From Staphylococcus carnosus (GTDB lineage Bacteria > Bacillota > Bacilli > Staphylococcales > Staphylococcaceae), in NCBI RefSeq assembly GCF_900458435.1, contig NZ_UHCT01000001.1, forward strand, positions 1,674,001 through 1,738,000: DNA of 64,000 bases, written 5' to 3'. The notes below the pieces were generated by a model. The model had not been told where the DNA came from and searched no databases. It was given only the letters and a program-made list of their open reading frames with translations. Made by a program: the position numbers and the translations under genes. How positions within the stretch are numbered: position 1 is the first letter of the stretch; every line of letters starts with the position of its first letter. Positions 11,358 through 19,451 of the stretch are shown piece after piece.

Positions 11358-12452
11358 TCAATCCCTTTCATTCATATATTTTTGAATATTATCTACTAAT
11401 GAAACAAAATCTTTATGATGCAAGTCACCGATATTGCCGATTCTGAACGATGGCGTATCCATTAATTTGCCTGGATATAATACAAAACCTGCTTCTTTCA
11501 TGTATTGATAAAAATCTTCAAAAACAAAATCTTTATCAGGGTATAAGAAAGTGGTAATAATAGGCGACTGATATTCATCATCGATATAAGGTTGGAAATT
11601 CAACTCTTTTAAGTGTTTTATAACGTAATTATTATTATCTTTGTATCGTTGGTATCTTGCAGGCGTACCGCCTTCTTCGTCCAATTCAATCAGTGCCTCT
11701 TGAAAAGCAGCAACGACATGTGTCGGAGAAGTAAAGCGCCACTTGCCGTCAACATCCATTACCTTCCATTGTTCAAATAAATCTAATGCTATACTACTTG
11801 CATTACCCTGTGTTTGCTTCAATATTTCTTTATTCGCTATCACAAAACCGAACCCAGGCACACCTTGAATACATTTATTCGCACTGCTTATTAAATAATC
11901 AATACCTAAATCATTAACCTTTATAGGTATACCGCCAAAACTGCTCATCGCATCAATAATCAAAGATACATTCTTACGTTTTCCAATCTCTGACAAAGGC
12001 GCTAAAGGATTCAAAATACCCGTAGTTGTTTCACAATGTACCATGGCCACATGTGTAATAGACGGATCTTGTTCGATGATTTCTTCTATTTTTTCAAAGT
12101 CCGGAACAGCATCATACGCTACACGCATTTCTGTGACTTTCTTCCCAATTGCATTGGCCATATCAATCATACGATTACCATAAGCACCGTTGCTTATAAT
12201 CAGCACATGATCATCTTTTCCTAATGCTGTTTGCAGCACACTTTCTACTACAAAACTACCGCTTCCTTGTTGTAAAACAGCGGTATAATCATCTGCTGAA
12301 ACACTTGCTACTTCTAACAATCTGTGACGGATATCTTGCGTTAATTGTTTATATTCTTCATCCCAAGTACATCTATCTTCCAACATTGTCTCTTTGACTG
12401 AATCTGTTGTTGTTAATGGTCCCGGTGTCAGCAATTTATATGTTTGTGTCAT
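11358..12452 (-). CDS. phnW: 2-Aminoethylphosphonate-pyruvate transaminase
   Basis: PLP-dependent aminotransferase converting AEP plus pyruvate to phosphonoacetaldehyde plus alanine. The start MTQTYKLLTPGPLTTTDSV, the cofactor region IIDAMSSFGGIP and the PLP lysine Lys193 in SSANKCIQGVPGFGF are typical of PhnW. GGAG precedes the ATG at 12452, giving 364 residues; the open frame continues upstream to 12509, but that part overlaps the end of the binding-protein gene. It is followed directly by phnX, the enzyme for its product. Confidence 0.93.
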   Translation of the reverse strand: MTQTYKLLTPGPLTTTDSVKETMLEDRCTWDEEYKQLTQDIRHRLLEVASVSADDYTAVLQQGSGSFVVESVLQTALGKDDHVLIISNGAYGNRMIDMANAIGKKVTEMRVAYDAVPDFEKIEEIIEQDPSITHVAMVHCETTTGILNPLAPLSEIGKRKNVSLIIDAMSSFGGIPIKVNDLGIDYLISSANKCIQGVPGFGFVIANKEILKQTQGNASSIALDLFEQWKVMDVDGKWRFTSPTHVVAAFQEALIELDEEGGTPARYQRYKDNNNYVIKHLKELNFQPYIDDEYQSPIITTFLYPDKDFVFEDFYQYMKEAGFVLYPGKLMDTPSFRIGNIGDLHHKDFVSLVDNIQKYMNERD

Positions 12453-12465
12453 TATGAAAACTCCT

Positions 12466-13478
12466 TTACTTTTTATCTTTTTCAATCTCTGCTTCTTTTT
12501 TAGCGTCATTAAAAATTGTTTGGTGTTTATCCAGTAAATTTACGGTTAAAGGTGTTTTCCATTCTTCAGGGTAGCTAGGCTCCATTTCTTTAGAAACTTT
12601 TTCCCCTTTGTACAATGGCACTGGATATTCTTTTAATAAATCTTTACGTCCGTATTTTTGAATCACTTCAACCATTTTCTCTGCTTTTTGTTGTTTCTTG
12701 CCGCCTTTTTTACAACTGCAGCAGCTTCTGTTAATGAAAAATTGCCTTCAGATGGGTCAATATACTTAATAGGTTCTCCATCTTTTTCTGCATCGATTGC
12801 TTGGTTTCTAAGTCCTGCCCCTACTGCCGCTTCTCCAGATTGTACTTTCTTAAGTGGTCCTGAGCCTGAACTTTCCAAATGAGGTCCAGCATTTACTATC
12901 AGTTTTTTGATAATTTGCTGACCTTCTTTATCTCCGTATTCACTAATAACCCCTTGCAATAGCAGCCATCCTGTTGAAGAGTCCATAATGTTCGGAAATG
13001 AAATTTCATTCTTATATTCTGGTTTGGTTAAATCTTTAATGCTTTTAGGTACAGGTAAATGTTTTTCTTTCAATACTTTAGTATTAACAAATAGTGACCC
13101 CATATTCCCTAAAATTGGAGACATATAGTCAGGATATTGTTTAAGTTCATGTTGATTCATCGTCGAATGTATCGGCACAAACATATGGTGCTCTTTTTGT
13201 GCACTTTCCAAATAATAGCTGGCTTGCGTAACAATATCAGCATCAATACTTTTTCCTTCAGCCATAATTTTCCCGCCGAGTTCAGAAGTAGATTGCGGCT
13301 GAACAATATATTGACCTTTATATCCATGGTGATCTAACGCTGTTTCCATTGCGGCAATTGCTTCTTCATCCGCATTCGTCTGGATAATAATTTTGTCAGA
13401 TGAGGCACCAAGTCCTACATATGAAAAATACAATAATACTGCACAAATAATCCCAAGTATCACAAGCTTAATTTTCAT
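12466..13478 (-). pseudogene. ABC-type phosphonate (AEP) substrate-binding protein, frame change near the C-terminus
   Basis: Extracellular binding protein of the iron/AEP (PhnS/FbpA) type. The first frame (13478-12663) gives 271 residues: an N-terminal hydrophobic segment without a lipobox cysteine, then a type II binding-protein fold (for example SFPNIMDSSTGWLLLQG). The remaining 3' part reads on in another frame (ending at 12466) and supplies the expected C-terminal helix region (KMVEVIQKYGRKDLLKEY). The junction is at 12705-12711, where the codons run GTA AAA AAG: a -1 shift on this A AAA AAG heptamer, or one extra A, joins both parts into a 337-residue protein. It is either a single-base deletion, a sequencing error in a 6-A run, or a recoding site. 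Its role in AEP uptake is inferred from phnW and phnX. Confidence 0.8.
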
Positions 13479-15100
13479 GACATTTCCCTCCTTTTTTCAT
13501 AACGCATCCATATGGTGCTGATCAGTCTGACTGCTAAATTCGTTATTAAAATTAAAATAGAGAGAATAAATATGTCTGTGAAACGATTGAAATGCTGCAG
13601 CTGGTTGATTTGAGTCGAAACAATCTGTGTTGATGTTGAAACTAAAAATATAACGCCGCTGATTGTTACCATTGCATTGATAAAATAATAATTTACTATT
13701 TCTATAATGGTTGATTTCATGTTAGGCAAAATAATTTTAAAGAGCGTTTCAAACCAGTTATCTTGCAGTAAAGCACTAGTAATATCCCACGACTTGTCTA
13801 ATTTATCCATTGCACCTTTTGCCATTAAATAAGGTGTTGTAAAGTAATGCACAATAATACTTAAAATTACAATTAAAAATGTGCCCTTTAAAGAGCTGCC
13901 TTGGAAAAACAATAAATAGGAAAGTCCAAGAATCATACCAGGAACTGTATTCGTCAGCATGGCTATTAAATTAATTGCTTTTCTGCCTTTCAACTTGGTT
14001 CTGCTATTGATGACTGCGCTGAAAAAAGCAATGATGGTACCAAATAACGCTGTACAAACTGCTACAAATACAGATTGGATATAAACATGAATTAAAATTT
14101 CATCCTTAAACAGCGCCACGATATGTTTTAATGTGAAGCCCATTTTATAAGGATAATTTTCAGTAAAAGGTACAACAATCATGACAAGAAAAATACTTAA
14201 TATACATGTACATAACACGAATAAAAGTATGCTGATTACAAAATTATGCACAGGACGTTTTTCTGGTTGATGGTGGCCAGCAGCCTGGTGACTGACATTC
14301 CATCGTTCGATTACTGCAAGAAAAACAAAACCGAATAGTGCGGGTATTAGCATTACAAAAGCAATCACGGCACCTTGCGCGAATTTAGGAATTGAACCTA
14401 GAATTGTTTGATATAACAAGATGGAGATCATAGTATCATCTGCGCCGATTGAAGCGGGTATCCCGAAATCTGTAAAACTTAAAATAAAAGATAAAACAAA
14501 TGCATTGCCAATCGGAATAAACATAGGTCTTAATATTGTGTGATAAAACCTGCGTACCCCACTATCTTGCATGAGTTGAGAAATATAATAAAATCGTTGA
14601 TCAATATACTGAAATGCATTATTGATAATAATAAAAGCAGCTGGCAAAGTGTAAATGACATAACCAATCAACATGCCATGTTCACCATAAATTGTAAATA
14701 GAGGTTGCCCTATTAACTTTGCGATAATACCTTCATTTCCAAACAAATACATCAATAAAAAAACATAGGTAATTGTAGGAACTAACATCGGCAAAACCAT
14801 CATGCCATTAGAATAACTTTTCAACCATTGTTGTATTGCAGTCGTTTGCAATGCGTATGCTGCAAAAAAGGCTAAGATACTTGTAATAATTGCCGTTAAT
14901 AATGACAGTTTCAAACTTCGCATGAGTGCAGTTGTAACATCCGGGTTTGATAACACTTCTTTAAAATATAAGTTACTAATATGACCATCTGCGATAATTG
15001 AGCGTCCCAGTAAAACAATTACAGGCAATACTAAAAACACGATAAAAAACACAAACAGTAAAATTTGAATAATACGCTGACTCCATAATTTATGCGCCAT
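13475..15100 (-). CDS. ABC transporter permease with two fused permease domains (AEP importer)
   Basis: Membrane subunit predicted to import 2-aminoethylphosphonate. Two binding-protein-dependent permease domains lie in one chain. Each has about six transmembrane segments and an ATPase-contact (EAA-like) loop: QLMQDSGVRRFYHTILRP in the first half and ALLQDNWFETLFKIILP in the second. This is the FbpB/PhnU-PhnV style of iron and phosphonate importers. The ATG at 15100 (541 residues) is preferred over one at 15112; it overlaps the ATPase gene by 11 bases, and its end overlaps the binding-protein start by 4. The frame is open throughout. Substrate is inferred from the operon only. Confidence 0.85.
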   Translation of the reverse strand: MAHKLWSQRIIQILLFVFFIVFLVLPVIVLLGRSIIADGHISNLYFKEVLSNPDVTTALMRSLKLSLLTAIITSILAFFAAYALQTTAIQQWLKSYSNGMMVLPMLVPTITYVFLLMYLFGNEGIIAKLIGQPLFTIYGEHGMLIGYVIYTLPAAFIIINNAFQYIDQRFYYISQLMQDSGVRRFYHTILRPMFIPIGNAFVLSFILSFTDFGIPASIGADDTMISILLYQTILGSIPKFAQGAVIAFVMLIPALFGFVFLAVIERWNVSHQAAGHHQPEKRPVHNFVISILLFVLCTCILSIFLVMIVVPFTENYPYKMGFTLKHIVALFKDEILIHVYIQSVFVAVCTALFGTIIAFFSAVINSRTKLKGRKAINLIAMLTNTVPGMILGLSYLLFFQGSSLKGTFLIVILSIIVHYFTTPYLMAKGAMDKLDKSWDITSALLQDNWFETLFKIILPNMKSTIIEIVNYYFINAMVTISGVIFLVSTSTQIVSTQINQLQHFNRFTDIFILSILILITNLAVRLISTIWMRYEKRREMS

Positions 15101-15858
15101 GTTGCTCACCAAATAATGTGTAAATATTATGACGTTTAATCTCGAGCTGGTTTAGGATGAACTTTTTTACAAATTGATTGGCTGGTTGTTTAATTATCAT
15201 ATTCGGAGTATCATATTGTGCAATTTCACCATCTTCAATTACAACAATTTTATCAGCCATTGTAAGTGCCTCTTCTGGATCATGTGTCACAATGATAGTT
15301 GTAAGCGATAACGATTTAGCTACCTTTACAATCATGTCTTTAATACGCTCTTTAATCATCCCATCTAATGCGCTTAAAGGTTCATCCATTAATAAAACCT
15401 CAGGTTCCATTACAATCGTTCGAGCTATAGAAACACGTTGCTTTTGGCCTCCAGAAAGTTCATGGATTTTTTTATCAAGATGTGGTCTTAAATCAAGAAG
15501 TTCGATTAAATCTGTTATTTCTTTAGAATCAGTATTCTTTTTAGTATTTTTCAAGCCATACAAAATATTTTCTCGAGCATTCAAATGCGGAAATAAACAA
15601 TAATCTTGAAAGACAATGTTAAAGCCTCGTTTGTTCATCGGAACATTATGGACTGGTTTTCCATTAAAATGAATCTCACCTTTAGAGACATCAGTTAAAC
15701 CAAGAATCATATTGAGTAATGTTGTCTTGCCATATCCACTCGGTCCTAGCAAAGCTATAATTTCACCATTTTCAATATCTAAATTTAATATCTAAATTTA
15801 TATTTTTCAATACTTCGTTATCATTAAAACTTTTACTTACATTTTTTAGTGCTAACAC
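15090..15858 (-). pseudogene. ABC transporter ATPase of the AEP importer, disrupted by a 13-bp tandem duplication
   Basis: ATPase subunit with Walker A (LLGPSGYGKTTLL), Q-loop (VFQDYCLFPHL), signature LSGGQKQRVSIARTI, Walker B (VLLMDEPLSALDG) and the H-loop (IIVTHDPEEAL). The true start is the GTG at 15858 with GGAGG at 15867-15871, but the frame ends after about 28 codons. A perfect 13-bp tandem repeat at 15774-15799 shifts the frame just before Walker A. With one copy removed, the product reads on through NINLDIENGEIIALLGPSG and is 251 residues long. As sequenced, only a fragment without the first strands could be made from an internal ATG at 15752. It is the first gene of the operon. Confidence 0.88.
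15774..15799 (-). repeat. Perfect 13-bp tandem duplication inside the ATPase gene
   Basis: AATATCTAAATTT occurs twice back to back (15774-15786 and 15787-15799, plus strand). A single copy would keep the ATPase frame, since the distance from the GTG start to the downstream open frame becomes divisible by three only after removing 13 bases. Confidence 0.97.
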
Positions 15859-15871
15859 AACCCGCACCTCC

Positions 15872-15892
15872 TACTTTGATATATTCAAAGTA
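15872..15892. promoter_or_regulatory. Inverted repeat at the 5' end of the AEP operon
   Basis: Perfect 8-bp inverted repeat TACTTTGA / TCAAAGTA with a 5-bp spacer. It abuts the ribosome binding site of the ATPase gene, so it may be an operator or an mRNA hairpin near the 5' end. No regulator is proven. Confidence 0.45.
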
Positions 15893-15939
15893 TAGGAGAG
15901 AAATATTAAGTCAGTGTTAAGTATGTGTAAGTGTTGATT

Positions 15940-15975
15940 AACTTTATACAAACTTATTACCAACTTTATACCAAC
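15940..15975. promoter_or_regulatory. Candidate DeoR operator: two direct repeats 22 bp apart
   Basis: AACTTTATACAAAC (15940-15953) and AACTTTATACCAAC (15962-15975) differ at one base and are spaced 22 bp, about two helical turns, in the region between the divergent regulator and the AEP operon. Binding by the adjacent DeoR-type protein is an inference. Confidence 0.45.
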
Positions 15976-16026
15976 ATACTAATAAATATGGTATATTTCA
16001 ATTAAAATTACAAAGGAGTGTGTCAT

Positions 16027-16779
16027 TTGTTACCTAGAGAACGTCGTACTGAAATAATAAATTTATTAGCACAAAATGAATTTTTAGAATTAAAAACCTT
16101 ACATAAAGACTTGGGAATATCCATGGAGACATTAAGAAGAGATATTCAACAATTAGTCAAAGAGGACCTCGTATTGAAAGAATATGGCGGAATACGAATT
16201 AATAAGGAAGTAAATGGTGAGTCTGCAATCGAACGTCGACTAGAAAAACATTTATCCGAAAAGATAGAGATTGCCAAAAAAGCAGTCGATGTTATTAAAA
16301 ATGGAGATTGTATATTTTTAGATAGCGGGTCTACAACATTACAAATTGCTAAAATGTTAGATACTAAAGAAAATTTGACCATCATCACAAATTCAATTCC
16401 TGTTTTAGTTCAATGCATCAATCAAAACCATACACTGGTTTCTATCGGAGGAAAAGTAAGATCTTCTGAACAATCGTTAACTCAATTCGATTTTCTTTTT
16501 AACTTCGAAAGACTAAATATTAATAAAGGATTCTTTTGTTGCAGCGGCATCTCAGTTGCCCATGGTGTCACTGATTTTAGTTTCGAAGAAGTAGAAACTA
16601 GACGTCGAATTCTTGAAATTTCTCAGGAAAAATACTTAACTGCAGATAGCAGTAAAATTGATGAAGTCGTAACAGCAAAAATAGGTAATCTCAATGACTT
16701 TGCTAAATTAATCAGTGATGGGAAAATACCGGAAATAGAGTGTAAAAACATTAAAAATCAGGGAATAGTAATATTATAA
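16027..16779 (+). CDS. DeoR-family transcriptional regulator
   Basis: Sugar-phosphate-type repressor family. The N-terminal winged helix has LPRERRTEIINLLAQ and a recognition region LGISMETLRRDIQQLVKEDLV. The C-terminal effector domain (isomerase-like) has IFLDSGSTTLQIA and LTIITNSIPV. A TTG at 16027 with AAAGGAG eight bases upstream gives 250 residues and the usual MLPRERR start; a GTG at 16018 overlaps that binding site. It is divergent from the AEP operon and 53 bases upstream of a hydrolase gene. Control of the AEP operon is the likely role, judged by position alone. Confidence 0.88.
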   Translation: MLPRERRTEIINLLAQNEFLELKTLHKDLGISMETLRRDIQQLVKEDLVLKEYGGIRINKEVNGESAIERRLEKHLSEKIEIAKKAVDVIKNGDCIFLDSGSTTLQIAKMLDTKENLTIITNSIPVLVQCINQNHTLVSIGGKVRSSEQSLTQFDFLFNFERLNINKGFFCCSGISVAHGVTDFSFEEVETRRRILEISQEKYLTADSSKIDEVVTAKIGNLNDFAKLISDGKIPEIECKNIKNQGIVIL

Positions 16780-16832
16780 ATGCATTTTACAATAAGTATA
16801 TGCAGTATTAATTCTAATAAGAGGTGTTCTTT

Positions 16833-17723
16833 ATGGCTTACGAATTCAAACGATCTGATGTCACTTTCGATTCAGACGGTACGCCATGCAGTGCGTGGTT
16901 TTATCTTCCTGATATTTCTGAAAAACCACCTATTATTGTGATGGCCCCTGGATTAGGCGGAGTAAAAGATATGCGTTTAGATGACTATGCTGCTAAGTTT
17001 GCTGAAGCAGGCTTTGCTAGTTTAGTATTTGATTATCGAAACTTTGGAAATAGCGGCGGCAACAGAAGACAATATATTAATGTTAAAGATCAACTAGAAG
17101 ATTGGAATTATGCAATCAAATTTGCTAAGTCTATTGATAGTATTGATGAAACACAATTATTGTTATTCGGTACTTCTTTCAGTGGAGGACATGTTATGAC
17201 ACTTTCATCAATGCGTAATGATATTACAGCAACGATTACACAATGCCCTTATACAGATACTTTCGCAACTTTAAAAGCAATATCTTCAAAAAGTGAATCA
17301 AAACTCACATTATTAGCACTATTTGAGAAGTTGCTTTCTATCAGTAGTTATCACAGTATCATGGTACCGCTAGCTGGCGAACCTGGTTCTATATCTTTAA
17401 TGGCTGTGCCAGATTATCAACAATATTTAGAACTTGTTCCCGAACGTTCTACTTTTGAAAATAAAGCACAAGCAGCTACGATTTTTGAATTTCTTAAATA
17501 TTCACCTGGGCGTTACGCACAAGAAATCAATAATCCAATATTTTACGCTGTATGCAGTAATGATAATTTAGCACCTGCAAAAACAACAATACGACATGCT
17601 AAACGTTCACAAAAACCTACAATTCGTGAATTCAACTGTGGTCATTTTGAGATATATTCAGATAATTATTTCGAAGAAGCCACAGATGAATATGTCAAAT
17701 TTTTCAAAGAAAATACAATTTAA
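16833..17723 (+). CDS. Alpha/beta hydrolase
   Basis: Predicted cytosolic serine hydrolase of the dienelactone hydrolase/peptidase S9-like group. The nucleophile elbow is GTSFSGG, the acid is probably the Asp in CSNDNLAP and the histidine is in NCGHFEIY. The oxyanion region is MAPGLGGVKDM. The ATG at 16833 follows AGAGGTG with an ideal spacer and gives 296 residues. It lies 53 bases after the DeoR gene and is probably co-transcribed with it. The substrate is unknown, and nothing in the sequence ties it to phosphonates. Confidence 0.8.
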   Translation: MAYEFKRSDVTFDSDGTPCSAWFYLPDISEKPPIIVMAPGLGGVKDMRLDDYAAKFAEAGFASLVFDYRNFGNSGGNRRQYINVKDQLEDWNYAIKFAKSIDSIDETQLLLFGTSFSGGHVMTLSSMRNDITATITQCPYTDTFATLKAISSKSESKLTLLALFEKLLSISSYHSIMVPLAGEPGSISLMAVPDYQQYLELVPERSTFENKAQAATIFEFLKYSPGRYAQEINNPIFYAVCSNDNLAPAKTTIRHAKRSQKPTIREFNCGHFEIYSDNYFEEATDEYVKFFKENTI

Positions 17724-17727
17724 CTTA

Positions 17728-17761
17728 AAAAGGTGTGCTCAAAATTGAAAGCACACCTTTT
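17728..17761. terminator. Bidirectional terminator after the hydrolase gene
   Basis: A perfect 12-bp stem (AAAAGGTGTGCT with AGCACACCTTTT) and 10-base loop lies between two convergent genes, with A- and T-tracts on both sides. Confidence 0.88.
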
Positions 17762-17774
17762 ATCATTCTATTTA

Positions 17775-18182
17775 TTAATTTTCAATCGGCACCCATACCT
17801 GTGCTACATAATCATCAACTTGTGTATTACCATGCGGATATAATTCTATACCTGGTGCATCACGGTGTCTATAACCTAAATCAGATAAAAAGTTAGGATT
17901 ATAAAGTTGCTCTGTTGTTTTCTGCAAAGTATAAGGTAGTGGTCCTATCGCATCTGCAACAATATAATCACCTTCAGGTAATGTGTAAGGATGCAGATCA
18001 GCGACTGACTTTTTATCTGAAGTTACAGCATTGCTTAACGCTTTTAATTCTTCTGGTTTATCTGAATTATTGAATGCTTCCCACGCTTTAGGCAAACCTT
18101 GCTGCGCATCTTGCATTGTGGCATATTTACTTAATATACCTATAACATTTGTTGAATCTATATGCTTAATTTCGTATTCCAT
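17775..18182 (-). CDS. GyrI-like / AraC effector-binding domain protein
   Basis: Single-domain protein of 135 residues resembling the effector-binding (GyrI-like, SOUL/BacM-type) fold of AraC activators and BmrR. Recognisable parts are the start MEYEIKHIDSTNVIGI, the central LPEGDYIVADAIGPLP and the acidic end LYPHGNTQVDDYVAQVWVPI. No DNA-binding domain is attached. Such stand-alone domains bind hydrophobic or cationic small molecules, but the ligand cannot be read from the sequence. It sits alone between two terminators, so it is probably a single-gene transcript. Confidence 0.65.
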   Translation of the reverse strand: MEYEIKHIDSTNVIGILSKYATMQDAQQGLPKAWEAFNNSDKPEELKALSNAVTSDKKSVADLHPYTLPEGDYIVADAIGPLPYTLQKTTEQLYNPNFLSDLGYRHRDAPGIELYPHGNTQVDDYVAQVWVPIEN

Positions 18183-18258
18183 ATTAATCGCCTCTCATTG
18201 TACTTAATTGTAATATTTTAAATTACCCTAATTGCTTAATACTTTAACTTTTTAATAG

Positions 18259-18306
18259 AAAAAAAGTAAAGCTGAAGATTTTTTCTGGAAATCCTCAGCT
18301 TTACTT
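18259..18306. terminator. Strong bidirectional terminator
   Basis: A long hairpin (GTAAAGCTGA and an AT-rich extension pairing with TCAGCTTTAC) is flanked by A- and T-tracts. It follows the FecB-like gene on the minus strand, before the GyrI-like gene. Confidence 0.85.
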
Positions 18307-18337
18307 TCAACACGTTCTTCATTTAAAAAGGTTTTGT

Positions 18338-19195
18338 TTATCCTTCTTTAAAATTAACGATTTCATCAATAATATATTCAGCAGCAATTAATCCTCGAGT
18401 TTTTGCCCATAACTCACGATTTACAATGTGGATACGATTATTTTTCTTCGCATTGATTGTATTATAAACCTCTGATTGACGTAATTTTTCTAATGCTGGT
18501 TCATCTTTTTTATCCACCATTAAAATCAAACGTTCAGGGTTTAATTCTAACAATTGCTCATCTGTTACTTTAAGATAAGGCCCATTTTTATATTCAGGAT
18601 ATTTATTAGAATCAGCTTGCGTAATTGCCGCTTTAAATCCTAAACGTTTTAAAAATTGGCCGACAAAACTATTTGAATCATGACCGACGATATAATCATC
18701 AGTAACAACAGCGGCTAAAGTAGATAAATTAGTATCAATTGTGACCTTTTCGTCAATTTGGTTTATTTTTTGTTGGAAAATTGCAACATAGCGTTTAGCT
18801 AATTGTTCTTTAGAAACAGCTTTTCCTATCGTTTCAAAGATTTTCAAACTTTCCTTATAATTCCCTTCAAAGCTTTCCAATAAAATTGTAGGGGCAATTT
18901 TTTGTAAATCTCTATAAATTTCATGATGGCGTTGACCATCAGCAATGATTAATTGCGGCTCCGCATCTTTGATTCTTTCTAAATCAGGATTGCTTCTGTG
19001 CCCAACTGAGATATAGTCCCCCACTTTATCTCGCATCGCTTCAAATAGATTTTCTTTACTGCCGTCATCGGCAATAGCAGCTGGTTTAATACCTAATGCA
19101 AGCAAATCATCTACAAATGAATATTCCAGAGCAGCTACTCTGTCTACATTGTCTGCAATTTTTGTGATACCAGCTTCATTTTTTACTTCAACCAT
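18338..19195 (-). CDS. FecB-like siderophore-binding domain without signal peptide
   Basis: The sequence matches the periplasmic-binding fold of iron-siderophore/ferric-citrate binding proteins: VDRVAALEYSFVDDLLALGIKP at the start of the fold, IKDAEPQLIIADGQ in the middle, and LKVTDEQLLELNPERLILMV near the end. The 285 residues begin directly at MVEVKNEAGITKIADN, where family members have about 30 more residues of signal peptide and lipobox. A good binding site (AAGGAGGT, 10-base spacer) confirms this start, so the protein should be cytosolic. No permease or ATPase gene is adjacent. It could be an intracellular sensor or a decayed lipoprotein. Confidence 0.75.
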   Translation of the reverse strand: MVEVKNEAGITKIADNVDRVAALEYSFVDDLLALGIKPAAIADDGSKENLFEAMRDKVGDYISVGHRSNPDLERIKDAEPQLIIADGQRHHEIYRDLQKIAPTILLESFEGNYKESLKIFETIGKAVSKEQLAKRYVAIFQQKINQIDEKVTIDTNLSTLAAVVTDDYIVGHDSNSFVGQFLKRLGFKAAITQADSNKYPEYKNGPYLKVTDEQLLELNPERLILMVDKKDEPALEKLRQSEVYNTINAKKNNRIHIVNRELWAKTRGLIAAEYIIDEIVNFKEG

Positions 19196-19451
19196 CTTAT
19201 TAATTACCTCCTTAAAATCCCTCTATGATAGTATACCCATAGAAACTTTAATCATTCCTGATTAAATATATTCAAAATACTCCGACGATTGGTCAGCTAG
19301 ACCATATATATATTAACACTTTTTTAATATTCAAATGATACTTTTGAGATGAAATTTTGTTAACACTTAATTTAAAATGGGTATATTGAATTATAAAATT
19401 TTACATATGTAAATATACATACCTATAAATTAATTTCAGGAGCGACTTTAG

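Noticed and set aside
12466..12675. A separate 69-residue gene between the binding protein and phnW
   Set aside because: Its sequence is the expected C-terminus of the binding protein in another frame, and it has no binding site of its own.
15090..15752. A complete short ABC ATPase starting at 15752
   Set aside because: The ATG lies inside the Walker A region and lacks a binding site; the real start is upstream at 15858 before the 13-bp duplication.
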